Both the position numbers and the translations under genes were made by a program. A stretch of DNA of 20,357 bases, from contig CAYGBY010000042.1 of the NCBI GenBank assembly GCA_964348115.1, forward strand, positions 1 to 20,357. Direction: 5' to 3'. Below are positions 1-8,041 of this stretch, piece by piece; positions within the stretch are counted from its first letter, which is position 1, and the number at the start of each line of letters is the position of its first letter. Source of the DNA: Azophilus sp964348115 (GTDB lineage: Bacteria > Pseudomonadota > Gammaproteobacteria > Pseudomonadales > Azotimanducaceae). The notes below the pieces were generated by a model. It had not been told where the DNA came from and did not search any database. It was given only the letters and a program-made list of their open reading frames with translations.

Positions 1-39
1 CCCGGAGAAAAAACGGCTCCCGGCAGGGCCAACCCAGAT

Positions 40-252
40 AGTGCTAACAGGCCCTGATGTTAGGCCCCATAAATAACTTATGTAATAGTAAGCGTGTCCA
101 GTCCTGGGGCTCGGCTACGTCGAGGGGGTGACCCACGACCCTGTCCGCCATAGCGTCACGATATTGTTCGCCGCCTTGGACATCGCCACCGCCAAATCGA
201 TCCTCGCCAAAATCGAACGACTTTGTTCGGTTATTTCCGGGACACAACACTA
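40..252 (+). mobile_element. IS630-family transposon remnant
   Basis: Reading forward from about 110 in one frame gives VTHDPVRHSVTILFAALDIA (about 128-187), which follows the conserved block of IS630-family transposases (MTHDYxRHGTTTLFAALDxATG in family members, from memory). The frame runs open to a TAG at 251-253. The DDE residues downstream of this block are absent. The right edge (about 230-252) ends in GGGACACAACACTA, close to the GGGACAGCACACTA terminus of the four MITEs elsewhere in the window. The left edge is uncertain; TAGTG at about 39 and an AT-rich stretch at 68-90 resemble the ends of the 130-bp MITEs only loosely. It is a dead deletion derivative. The transposase identity is fairly secure, the outer limits are not. 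Confidence 0.6.
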
Positions 253-1572
253 GCGGGTGAATTCAAGCGGGCGCCCCAGTGGGCCGGGGAGCAGCTTGCC
301 GGTTTGGAAGCGCAGTATGCCGTTCACCCAGGTGGCCTGGATCTGGTGGCTGAACTCGATGCCGGCGAAGGGGCTCCAGCCGCATTTCGCGAACAGGTTG
401 GCGCCGCCGTCACTCTTGCCTGGCGCCACCAGCACCAAGTCCGCATGGTAGCCCTCGCGCAGGAACCCGCGCTCCCGTACGCCGAACAGCATGGCCGGTG
501 CGTGGGCGGTTTTTTGCGCCAAGGTCGCCAAATCCAGTACGCCTGCCTGGAAGTGCTCAAAAAGGCTCAGCAGGGCGTGCTGAACCAGGGGCAGGCCGGC
601 GGGCGCCTGGAGGTAGGGGAGGTCCTTTTCCGCCCGGGTGTGCGGGGCGTGGTCCGTGGCGATGACGTCGATGCGGCCGTCCTTGACCGCGGCCAACAAC
701 CCGGCGCGGTCCGCCGGCGTCTTGATGGCCGGATTGCACTTGATGTCCGTTCCTTTCCGCCCGTACCAGCCGTCGTCAAAGAACAGGTGGTGTACGCAGG
801 CCTCGGCGGTGATGCGCTTTTCAGCCAAGGGTGCGGCGGAGAACAACTCCAGCTCCCGCGCTGTGGTCAGGTGCAGCACATGCAGCTTGGCGCCGTGACG
901 CTTGGCCAGCGCCACGGCCAGGCTGGAGGACCGGTGGCAGGCCTCGGCGGAGCGGATGCGCGGGTGCTCATGGATGGGAACATCCTCCCCGTAGCGTCGT
1001 CGAGCGGCGGCCTCGTTGGCTTGGATGGTTGGGGTGTCCTCGCAGTGGGTGGCGATCAGCACGGGTGCGTTGGCGAATATGCCCTCCAGCGCCGCTGGAT
1101 CGTCCACCAGCATGTTGCCGGTGCTGGCGCCCATGAACACCTTGACGCCGCAGGCGGTGGCCGGATCCACTGATTTGATGGCCTCCAGGTTGTCGTTGGT
1201 GGCGCCTAGGTAGAAGGCGTAGTTGGCGTGGGAGCACTGCGCCGCCCGTTCCCGCTTGGCGTTCAAGGCCGCTTGGCTGATGGTCAGGGGGTTGCAGTTG
1301 GGCATCTCCATGTAGCTGGTGATGCCCCCGGCCAGCGCCGCCCTGGACTCGCTGGCGATGTCTCCCTTGTGGGTCAGGCCGGGCTCGCGGAAATGCACTT
1401 GGTCATCGATCATGCCGGGCAGCAAGTAGGCGCCGTTGGCCTCGTAGGTCTCGCAATCCAGCCCGGACGCTGCGCCGACCGCCTCGATGCGGCCGTTGGC
1501 GATCAGCAGGTCTCCCTCCGTGACCGCCCCTTCGTTGACCATGCGGGCGTTGGCGATGCGCAGCTTGCTCAT
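250..1572 (-). CDS. pyrC: Dihydroorotase (amidohydrolase family)
   Basis: A 440-residue cytoplasmic metal-dependent amidohydrolase, expected to interconvert N-carbamoyl-L-aspartate and L-dihydroorotate in pyrimidine synthesis. Visible blocks are PGMIDDQVHFREPG (about 52-65), MEMPNCNP, GVKVFMGASTGN (the lysine is the usual carbamylated metal bridge), ATHCED, HVLHLTTA and VIATDHAPHT (catalytic Asp). The first metal-ligand motif reads QVH (Gln58, His60) rather than HxH, which I recall as typical of one dihydroorotase subgroup rather than damage. ATG at 1572 is chosen because MSKLRIANARMVN begins the family alignment and overlaps the upstream stop as ATGA; longer upstream starts would run through the Rid gene. 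The TAG stop lies on the TA junction of the IS630 remnant. A related hydantoinase or allantoinase activity cannot be excluded. Confidence 0.9.
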   Translation of the reverse strand: MSKLRIANARMVNEGAVTEGDLLIANGRIEAVGAASGLDCETYEANGAYLLPGMIDDQVHFREPGLTHKGDIASESRAALAGGITSYMEMPNCNPLTISQAALNAKRERAAQCSHANYAFYLGATNDNLEAIKSVDPATACGVKVFMGASTGNMLVDDPAALEGIFANAPVLIATHCEDTPTIQANEAAARRRYGEDVPIHEHPRIRSAEACHRSSSLAVALAKRHGAKLHVLHLTTARELELFSAAPLAEKRITAEACVHHLFFDDGWYGRKGTDIKCNPAIKTPADRAGLLAAVKDGRIDVIATDHAPHTRAEKDLPYLQAPAGLPLVQHALLSLFEHFQAGVLDLATLAQKTAHAPAMLFGVRERGFLREGYHADLVLVAPGKSDGGANLFAKCGWSPFAGIEFSHQIQATWVNGILRFQTGKLLPGPLGRPLEFTR

Positions 1573-2045
1573 GGGTGCAGCAGAACCTCGCCTTCCAGTT
1601 CCACGGGCACGCCAAAGGGCAGTTCCGCCATGCCCACCGCAGAGCGGGCATGGGCGCCCACCTGAGGGCCGAACACCTCGATGATGAGCTCCGAACAGCC
1701 ATTGATGACCGCCGGCAAACTGTTGAACCCTGGGGCGGCGTTGACCATGCCGAACAGCCGCACCCAACCGGCCACCCGGTCCAATTCGCCGATGGCCTGC
1801 CTGAGGCTGGCGACCATGGCCAGACCCACTAGGCGGGCGGCGTGCTTGGCTTGCTCCAGATTAACCTCAGCGCCCACCTTGCCCAGGGGCGGCGCCACCC
1901 TGCCTTCGGCATCCAGGGGCAGATGGCCGGAAATGACGGCGCGCCGGCCTTGAATGCGCACCAGCTCGAAAGGCACGGCGCCAATGTTCATGGGCTTGGG
2001 CAGCACGATGCCGAGAGATTGCAGACGGCTTTCAATCTCGCTCAT
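1569..2045 (-). CDS. RidA/YjgF/YER057c-family protein
   Basis: A 158-residue small Rid-fold protein, of a subgroup longer than classical RidA (about 130). The C-terminal block ARSAVGMAELPFGVPVELEG aligns with the RidA signature ARxCVEVARLPKDxxIEIEA. The arginine that corresponds to Arg105 of E. coli/Salmonella RidA, needed for 2-aminoacrylate (imine) deaminase activity, is replaced by Glu (MAELP). It therefore probably does not act as a classical imine deaminase, and its substrate is unknown. The ATG at 2045 has a good ribosome site (AAGGAG, about 7 nt ahead). Its stop overlaps the dihydroorotase start by 4 bp, so the two are an operon and are probably translationally coupled. Confidence 0.88.
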   Translation of the reverse strand: MSEIESRLQSLGIVLPKPMNIGAVPFELVRIQGRRAVISGHLPLDAEGRVAPPLGKVGAEVNLEQAKHAARLVGLAMVASLRQAIGELDRVAGWVRLFGMVNAAPGFNSLPAVINGCSELIIEVFGPQVGAHARSAVGMAELPFGVPVELEGEVLLHP

Positions 2046-2263
2046 GGGATGCTCCTTGTTGCAAGTGGACAGGCTACGCCGGATTCAGTCAAAATTGAAG
2101 GGTGGAGAACCAAGCTGACATGCAAGGCCGATGGTTGGCGCCAAGGCGGCCGCGCTCAGGGTGAATTCGCCTTGGACGATGCAGTGCGCTTCATAGGCAG
2201 CTTGAATCCACACCGAAGTTTCTACGAAAATGCGCCGGCGGCGGGGCCGGAAACGGAGGATCT

Positions 2264-3811
2264 ATGGAAAACAACTTGGGCCTGTTCCTAGCCAAGCGGG
2301 CGTTCATGATGCCTGACCGGGAGGCTTACGTGGACAGCCGCCCGGAAGGCCCTCGGCTGACCTTCAGGCAGTTGAATGCGCGCTGCAACCGCATCGCCAA
2401 CGCCTTTGCCGGGGACGGCTTGCAAAAGGGCGAGCGGGTGGCCCTGCTGTTGATGAACAGCGCCGAGTTCATGGAGACTTTCTTCGCCTTGGCGAAGCTG
2501 GGCGCTGTGGTGGTGCCGCTGAACTGGCGCTTGGTGGCGGACGAACTCGAGTTCATCCTTAAGGATAGCGGCGCCACGCGCCTCATCTATGGCGAGGAAT
2601 TCATCGATACGGTGGCGGACCTGCACAGCCGCGGCGGGCGCACGGACATTCGCCAGTGGCTGCAGGTGGCTGGGCGCCAGGACATCGCCTATTTCGCCGC
2701 TGGCTACGAAGCCTTCCGTGATGCCGCCGCGGATGATGAGCCCCCCATCGGCGGCCAGGAGGAGGACATGCTGTACATCATGTACACCTCCGGCACCACG
2801 GGGCTGCCCAAGGGGGTGGTGCATACCCACAAATCCTGCATTTGGGCCACCTTCACCATTGCCGCAACCACCTACTACCATGAGGACGATCGCTACCTGA
2901 ACGCCCTGCCCATGTTTCATGTGGGGGCGTTGACCCCCTTGGTGGTGAACGTGTATCGCGGCGCCGCCTCCGTGGTCATGCGGGCCTTTGACCCGGTGCG
3001 GGCTTGGGAACTCATGGAGGGGGAGAAGATCACCATCGGCATCATGGTGCCGGCCATGATGAACTTCATGGTGCAGGTGCCGAACTTCCAGCGCTATGAC
3101 TTCTCCTCAGTGCGCTGGCTGATGACCGGGGCCGCCCCGGTGCCGGCGGCGTTGATTAAGCAGTATGCGGACTGCGGCATTGGCGTTCTGCAGGTCTACG
3201 GGCTGACGGAATCCTGTGGCCCGGCCTGCCTGATGGATACGGAAAACGCCCTGATCAGGCCCAGCTCCACCGGCAAGGCGTTCTTCCATACTTCCGTGCG
3301 GGTGGTGGATGAGAACGGCGCCGACTGCGCCGCGGGCGAACCTGGCGAGGTGCTGGTGGCCGGGCCCCACATCATGCGCGAATACTGGAACCAGCCGAAG
3401 GCGACCGCCGAGACCATTGTGGACGGCTGGCTTCATACGGGCGACGTGGCCGTGATGGACGGGGAGGGTTTCGTGTCCATCCAGGACCGCATCAAGGACA
3501 TGATCATTTCTGGTGGTGAGAACGTCTATCCGGCGGAAATTGAAAGTGTGCTGATGACCCACCCGGACATCGTGGAGGCAGCCGTCATCGGCGCCCCAAG
3601 CGTGAAGTGGGGGGAAAGCCCCTTCGCCATTGTGGTGCGCAAGGACGCCGCCCTGACGGAGGCGGATGTGCTGAATTACTGCCACGGCAAGCTGGCCGCC
3701 TACAAGCTGCCCAAGCTGGCGCGCTTCATCGATGAGATTCCGCGCAACCCCAGCGGCAAGATCCTGAAAAGAGTGCTGCGCGAACAGTTCCAGGACGCAG
3801 CGCCGGTGTGA
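2264..3811 (+). CDS. Acyl-CoA synthetase (AMP-forming ligase)
   Basis: A 515-residue member of the ANL (acyl/aryl-CoA ligase, NRPS adenylation, luciferase) superfamily. It activates a carboxylic acid with ATP to an acyl-AMP and then forms the CoA thioester. The P-loop-like motif YTSGTTGLPKG lies at about 174-184, YGLTES follows in the middle, then DGWLHTGD, the hinge DRIKDMIISGGENVYPAEIE, and PRNPSGKILKR with the catalytic Lys at about 499. Full length and intact. The ATG at 2264 has GGAGG about 6 nt upstream. It is divergent from the Rid/dihydroorotase pair across 218 bp in which I see no further gene. Fatty, aryl or other organic acids are all possible substrates; sequence alone does not decide. 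Confidence 0.92.
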   Translation: MENNLGLFLAKRAFMMPDREAYVDSRPEGPRLTFRQLNARCNRIANAFAGDGLQKGERVALLLMNSAEFMETFFALAKLGAVVVPLNWRLVADELEFILKDSGATRLIYGEEFIDTVADLHSRGGRTDIRQWLQVAGRQDIAYFAAGYEAFRDAAADDEPPIGGQEEDMLYIMYTSGTTGLPKGVVHTHKSCIWATFTIAATTYYHEDDRYLNALPMFHVGALTPLVVNVYRGAASVVMRAFDPVRAWELMEGEKITIGIMVPAMMNFMVQVPNFQRYDFSSVRWLMTGAAPVPAALIKQYADCGIGVLQVYGLTESCGPACLMDTENALIRPSSTGKAFFHTSVRVVDENGADCAAGEPGEVLVAGPHIMREYWNQPKATAETIVDGWLHTGDVAVMDGEGFVSIQDRIKDMIISGGENVYPAEIESVLMTHPDIVEAAVIGAPSVKWGESPFAIVVRKDAALTEADVLNYCHGKLAAYKLPKLARFIDEIPRNPSGKILKRVLREQFQDAAPV

Positions 3812-3869
3812 CGCCATGCCCCGCCGGATACTTGCCGCCCTCTTGCCCCCAAATTGCGGGAGTCCCCAC

Positions 3870-4032
3870 TAGTGTGCTGTCCCGCAAGTAAGTGGGTTTT
3901 AGTCGCCAGGCCATTTTGGCGCCCGGCAAGGCGCGACGACGCCCTGTGGCGGGCCCGACACAAGGAGGAGCAACGCGGCCGGGGGCCAAAAGGGCCACGA
4001 ATGATCACACTTGCTTGGGGGACAGCACACTA
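3870..4032. mobile_element. MITE A (163 bp, IS630-like termini)
   Basis: Bounded by TA on both sides inside CTAG. The left terminus is GTGTGCTGTCCCGCAAGTAA and the right terminus is its imperfect reverse complement, ending GGGGGACAGCACAC. The core is GC-rich and partly self-complementary, with no credible gene. The element at 9473-9635 is the same sequence in opposite orientation and the same length, so this is a dispersed non-autonomous element. The 2-bp TA target fits IS630/Tc1-mariner transposition. Confidence 0.88.
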
Positions 4033-4087
4033 GGCAATGATGCGCCGAACGAGCCCTGAAACGCAGGAAACCAACCGGACAGGACGC

Positions 4088-4216
4088 TAGTGCGCCGTCC
4101 GAAAGGTAAGCGTGGCGATCACTTGCGTTCATCGGAAGAAAGATTTTTTATTTAATAAGTTACATGAATTTTTGAGCGCTACGGATAAACACGGGAAGCA
4201 ATCGGATGGGACACTA
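4088..4216. mobile_element. MITE B (129 bp, degenerate copy of the 130-bp family)
   Basis: Starts TAGTGCGCCGTCCGAAAGG and ends GATGGGACACTA, a decayed form of the shared terminal repeat. The AT-rich core matches the element at 10398-10528, for example AATAAGTTACAT followed by TTTTGAGCGCTACG here and TTTTGAGTGCTACG there. Its right edge lies directly against the ATG of the kinase gene at 4218, so the leader and ribosome site of that gene lie inside the element. Confidence 0.75.
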
Positions 4217-4217
4217 G

Positions 4218-5219
4218 ATGGAACTTGACGAATTGGAGCGGCGTCTGGGCCCGTTCTGCGAGGCAAAGTACGGAACTGGCGTCCAGGTGTTCGACCTGGT
4301 CAAGATGCCCGGTCACGCCGGCTTCGCCTACGGCTTTCGGGTGCGCCATGGCGGTGATGTGCAAAGCTGGTTTATCCGTCTGCCGCCGCCCAACGTAAAT
4401 TGGCGGGGCACCGCGGACGTGCTGCGCCAAGTGGCGGTGTTGAACGCCCTCGACGCCACCGACGTGCCCCACTGCACCGTGCAGTGGTGCGGCGACGATC
4501 TGCAGTGGTTCGGCTGCCCTTACTTTATCGTGCCTTGGCTTGAGGGGGATGTGCTGCGCCTGGCCGCCGGGGAGTGGGGGGCGGATCTCACGGACAGCCA
4601 GTTGCTGGACTTCGGCCGTGAAGCCATGGGAGCCCTGGCTGGCGTGCATCGGGTGGACCCGGCCAACGCGGCCTACCTGGGCGATCCCGTGCCCTTTGCT
4701 GAGGACGTGCAGCGCTGGGACCGTTTCTATGAGCGGGCGGCGGACCCGGAACGGCTAAAGGGCGTGCCGGAGGTGCGGCGGAAGCTGCTTGACGGCATTC
4801 CCGCCGACGCGCCCGTCGGCATCTTCCATGGGGATTTTCAAACCGCCAACCTGTTTTGTCGCCAGGATCGGCTCAAATTGCTGGCCGTCATCGACTGGGA
4901 GCTCACCGGCATTGGCGCCACCCTGAACGATTTGGGCTGGATCTGCACATTCAGCGACGCCGCCGCCTGGACGGGGCGCCGCGGCGCCGTGCGCATGTTC
5001 CTGGACCCACCTACCCTCATCCGCCTGTACTGCGACGCTTACGGAGCGCCGGTAGCGAACCTCAACTGGTTTCGCGCCTTGGCCGCCTATAAGTTCGCCA
5101 TCATCAGCGGCTTCAACCTGAGCCTGCATCGGCGCGGCAAGCGTGTGGACGAGACTTGGGAGGAGACGGCGCTGTCCATGACCTCCCTCATAGACCGCGC
5201 CAACGAGCTCCTGGGCTAG
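4218..5219 (+). CDS. Aminoglycoside-phosphotransferase-fold kinase (ACAD10-like group)
   Basis: A 333-residue cytoplasmic protein of the APH/choline-kinase-like superfamily (PF01636 type). The catalytic loop HGDFQTAN (His204, Asp206, Asn211) is followed by VIDWELTGIGATLNDLGW with the metal-binding Asp226. Both key elements are intact. Proteins of this group often sit with acyl-CoA ligases, acyl-CoA dehydrogenases or 2-oxoglutarate oxygenases in degradation clusters and are thought to phosphorylate hydroxylated intermediates; a true antibiotic-resistance role is unlikely. The start ATG at 4218 abuts the MITE edge, and the nearest Shine-Dalgarno-like purines (ATGGGA) are element sequence. An acyl-CoA ligase lies upstream beyond the MITEs, and miaB follows after 97 bp. 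Confidence 0.85.
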   Translation: MELDELERRLGPFCEAKYGTGVQVFDLVKMPGHAGFAYGFRVRHGGDVQSWFIRLPPPNVNWRGTADVLRQVAVLNALDATDVPHCTVQWCGDDLQWFGCPYFIVPWLEGDVLRLAAGEWGADLTDSQLLDFGREAMGALAGVHRVDPANAAYLGDPVPFAEDVQRWDRFYERAADPERLKGVPEVRRKLLDGIPADAPVGIFHGDFQTANLFCRQDRLKLLAVIDWELTGIGATLNDLGWICTFSDAAAWTGRRGAVRMFLDPPTLIRLYCDAYGAPVANLNWFRALAAYKFAIISGFNLSLHRRGKRVDETWEETALSMTSLIDRANELLG

Positions 5220-5316
5220 GAATCTGCGTCATGGAGCCATTCCAGCAGGGGTTGGCGGAACCCAAGCCCCCAAACCCGCCGACAGTCCGCCGCGCAGCGC
5301 GTTAGGAACGCCCACC

Positions 5317-6669
5317 ATGCCATCCGCCTCCGCAGCGCAGCCGCCTAGGCTGTTCGTCAAGACCCAGGGCTGCCAAATGAACGAATACGACAGCGCCCGC
5401 ATGGCGGATGCGCTGCGGGAGAGCCACGGCTACCAGCCGGCGGGTTGCGAGGCGGAGGCGGATCTGCTGTTGCTGAACACCTGCTCCATTCGCGAGAAAG
5501 CGCAGGAAAAGGTGTTCCACCAGCTTGGCCGCTGGAAGGCCCTGAAGCGCCGCAACCCGCATCTGCTGATCGGGGTGGGCGGCTGCGTGGCCAGCCAGGA
5601 GGGGGCGGCCATCGCCCGTCGCGCCCCCCATGTGGACATTGTGTTCGGCCCGCAAACCCTGCATCGCCTGCCGCAGCTAGTGCAGGACGCCAAGCGTCGC
5701 ATCAAGGGTCCGGTGGTGGATGTGCGCTTCCCGGAAATGGAGAAGTTCGACCGCCTGCCGCCCCCCCGTGCGGAAGGCCCGACCGCGTTCGTCTCGGTCA
5801 TGGAGGGATGCAGCAAATACTGCACCTTCTGCGTCGTTCCCTACACTAGGGGCGAAGAGGCCAGCCGGCCGGTGGCGGACGTGATGCGGGAGATCACCCA
5901 GCTGGCGGAGCGGGGGGTGCGGGAAGTCAACCTGCTTGGGCAAAACGTAAACGCCTACCGAGGCGCCATAGACGATGACCAAGCGGATTTGGCGGAACTG
6001 ATCCACTATGTGGCTGAAGTGCCGGGCATCCGGCGCATTCGCTACACCACATCCCATCCGCTGGAGTTCAGCGACAACCTCATCCAAGCCTATGCGGAAG
6101 TGCCGGCCTTGGTGGACCACCTGCACCTGCCGGTGCAGTCCGGCGCGGACCGCATCCTGGCCGCCATGAAGCGCGGCCACACGGCTTTGGAGTACAAGGC
6201 CAAGATCCGCAAGTTGCGGCGGGTGCGTCCCAACATCGCGCTTTCGTCAGACTTCATCGTCGGCTTTCCCGGTGAAACGGAGGCGGACCACCAAGCCACT
6301 TTGTCGCTGATCGAGGAACTGAACTACGACCTGTCCTTTTCCTTCATCTACAGCCCCAGGCCGGGCACCCCCGCCGCCAGCCTGCCGGACGGGACGCCGG
6401 CGCAGGTTAAGCAAAGGCGCTTGGCGGAACTGCAGGCGCTGCTGCGCCGCCAAGCGGCCGCCCACGCCGAAGCCATGGTGGGCGGCGTCCAGACTGTCCT
6501 GGTCACCGGGCCGGCGCGCCGCGCCCAGGAGGAGTTGCAGGGCCGCACGGAGAACCACCGCGTGGTGAACTTTCCCGCCCCTGAACCGGAAAAATTAGTG
6601 GGCCAGTTCGCCAGGGTGCGCATCACGCAGGCCCTGTCCAACTCCCTGCGCGGGCGGCTGGCCGCCTAG
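5317..6669 (+). CDS. miaB: tRNA-2-methylthio-N6-dimethylallyladenosine synthase MiaB
   Basis: A 450-residue radical-SAM methylthiotransferase that adds the 2-methylthio group to i6A37 of tRNAs reading U-starting codons. The N-terminal UPF0004 domain carries the three cluster cysteines, Cys19 (TQGCQMNEYDS), Cys56 (LNTCSIREKA) and Cys90 (GVGGCVAS). The radical-SAM motif CSKYCTFC gives Cys165, Cys169 and Cys172. GQNVNAY, SSDFIVGFPGE and a C-terminal TRAM domain (from about residue 380, including GRTENHRVVNF) complete the family plan. Length is normal. The ATG at 5317 has only a modest AGGA upstream. The usual gammaproteobacterial partners phoH, ybeY and corC do not follow; a decayed receptor gene does. 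Confidence 0.96.
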   Translation: MPSASAAQPPRLFVKTQGCQMNEYDSARMADALRESHGYQPAGCEAEADLLLLNTCSIREKAQEKVFHQLGRWKALKRRNPHLLIGVGGCVASQEGAAIARRAPHVDIVFGPQTLHRLPQLVQDAKRRIKGPVVDVRFPEMEKFDRLPPPRAEGPTAFVSVMEGCSKYCTFCVVPYTRGEEASRPVADVMREITQLAERGVREVNLLGQNVNAYRGAIDDDQADLAELIHYVAEVPGIRRIRYTTSHPLEFSDNLIQAYAEVPALVDHLHLPVQSGADRILAAMKRGHTALEYKAKIRKLRRVRPNIALSSDFIVGFPGETEADHQATLSLIEELNYDLSFSFIYSPRPGTPAASLPDGTPAQVKQRRLAELQALLRRQAAAHAEAMVGGVQTVLVTGPARRAQEELQGRTENHRVVNFPAPEPEKLVGQFARVRITQALSNSLRGRLAA

Positions 6670-6699
6670 CCGCATTGCATCAAGCGCAACGCCATAGGC

Positions 6700-7360
6700 G
6701 AGCAGCCTTTGGCGCCGATTCCCAAGCATTGGTTTCTTCAGGTTCGTAAGGGAGGGTTGCACCCGAAAATTGCTACGCCACCTGCTTTAGACCCCTCGGA
6801 ATAGGGAAGATAAACAGAGCCGTTCTCCGTAAGGTCATAGTGCATAGTACAGGCATGCAACCAAATCGAGAGACCCGGCGGAGCCGCTCAGACGCAACTC
6901 CTGGGAAAAGGCCTCAGTCTCGATATCCTCAGTCTCGGAGTCAAAGTCAGCACGTCAAATCCACCGCTGTCGGTTCGGAAGAGCTCGTAGTAGTTTTGAT
7001 TCGCTGAGTAGGCCTTAAATGGTTCTAAATGCGATCGTCGCAGCCTGAACGACCGGATCGGAAACTTGGCGCTCATCCCGGAAGAAGGAAATGTGATTGA
7101 GTGACCCCTTCAACCGGCCCTTGCGTATATCAGGTCAAGTGTTGCTGTGTCTGTGAGGTCGGAGACAAGACGTGTGCAAAATGTCTTGCCATCGCCAAAC
7201 ATCCGGTCATCTTGACCTTCCGCCAGATTCTCGATCCAACCCTCATCCGCTGTGGTGTGGTCAACGGCTGTCTGGAAACCGGTGCGGTCCGTAATGGCGC
7301 CTCCGTACGCCGCGGTGATATTGAACGCCTCGAATTCGGCGTATCCCGTGCGTGAGCATG
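6700..7360 (-). pseudogene. TonB-dependent outer-membrane receptor, decayed fragment
   Basis: Read on the minus strand, receptor-like segments appear in the right order but in changing frames. At about 7350-7110 are NITAAYGGAITDRTGF, DEGWIENLAEGQDD and LTDTATLDLIYA, ended by TGA. The same frame continues (7109-6888) with SANQNYYELFRTDSGGFDVL. A shifted frame (about 6956-6835) gives DFDSETED and FSQELRLSGSAGSLDLVA with LYY. A further segment (about 6775-6700) gives LPYEPEETNAWE. These match internal barrel motifs of TonB-dependent receptors (DGWIxN, DSETxxFSQELRL, GLYYF, YxPExxxxxExGxK). Signal peptide, TonB box, plug start and C-terminal strand are missing, so both ends and parts of the middle are lost. 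A 15-bp tandem duplication (CCTCAGTCTCG at 6912 and 6927) lies within it. It follows tetR on the same strand and may once have been under the same control. Confidence 0.7.
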
Positions 7361-7371
7361 AGGCAGTTTTC

Positions 7372-7935
7372 TCATTCCTGTTCCCCATGCCTTGTTTCAA
7401 TGAACTCCAGCATCGCTTCATCAAGCGACTCCGCTTGCGATTCCCATGGGCTGCCTGGGCCCGTGAACAGGAGCGACCCTTCCGCAAACGACAAAAGAGC
7501 AAGTGCTTCCAAGCGCGGGCGTTTACTGCCGGCCTGGGTCAGATAGTACTCGAACCGCACGACCACCTTCTTGAAGATGTCGTCCAGAGATTTCCGCAAG
7601 GCGGGTTCAACCCGCGCCATCGCCCAAAGTTGGGGCCACAGGATATCTGAACGCAGGGTCGCCCCGCCGGAGTCCTGCAGATACCACCGCAGAATATCGA
7701 CGATTGTTGGCGAATCCGTCTCTTGCTTAAGCGATTCCAGGGATTTCGCGTACTCCGAGGAAACGTAGTCAGCCAACGCCCGCAGGAGTGCCTCCCAGGT
7801 GGGGAAGTGGTATTGCAGGGCGCCGAGCTTCAAGCCGCTGGCCCGCGCAAGCGCCCGCATCGTCAACTGGCCATATCCCTGTGTCGCAATGATTTCGAGG
7901 GCCGACCGCAAAATCTGGTCTTTGCGCTCACTCAT
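7372..7935 (-). CDS. TetR/AcrR-family transcriptional repressor
   Basis: A 187-residue protein. The N-terminal helix-turn-helix spans about residues 6-50: DQILRSALEIIATQGYGQLT, then MRALARASGLKLGALQYHFP, the typical TetR recognition region. The rest is a helical ligand-binding domain, which gives no ligand clue. ATG at 7935; the ribosome site is weak. A large perfect inverted repeat (7955-7994) begins 20 bp upstream of the start and overlaps promoters for both directions, so the protein very likely represses itself and the divergent genes. Neighbours are a TonB-dependent receptor remnant, a ridA-like remnant and a PhyH-type oxygenase, pointing to control of uptake and breakdown of a small organic compound. 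Confidence 0.93.
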   Translation of the reverse strand: MSERKDQILRSALEIIATQGYGQLTMRALARASGLKLGALQYHFPTWEALLRALADYVSSEYAKSLESLKQETDSPTIVDILRWYLQDSGGATLRSDILWPQLWAMARVEPALRKSLDDIFKKVVVRFEYYLTQAGSKRPRLEALALLSFAEGSLLFTGPGSPWESQAESLDEAMLEFIETRHGEQE

Positions 7936-7951
7936 GGCGATAAAAAACTCT

Positions 7952-7997
7952 TTGACATGTCAGGCGACATGGTAGATCATGTCGCCTGACATGTAAA
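7952..7997. promoter_or_regulatory. TetR operator and overlapping divergent promoters
   Basis: A perfect 17-bp inverted repeat, ACATGTCAGGCGACATG at 7955-7971 and its reverse complement at 7978-7994, separated by 6 bp. Each arm is itself a dyad CATGTC-N4-GACATG, so two TetR dimers could bind. A rightward promoter fits TTGACA (7952-7957), 17 bp, GATCAT (7975-7980). A leftward one fits TTTACA (7997-7992), 17 bp, TACCAT (7974-7969). Both lie on the operator, so binding would block both directions. The repeat is certain; the promoter calls come from matches to consensus. Confidence 0.82.
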
Positions 7998-8041
7998 GTA
8001 CGTGTACCGGCTCTGATGGGATTGGCAGGGAGAAAACTACG

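Noticed and set aside
223..1173. Long plus-strand reading frame opposite the dihydroorotase gene
   Set aside because: It is the antisense shadow of a GC-rich gene; its translation has no domain pattern, while the minus strand shows all amidohydrolase motifs.
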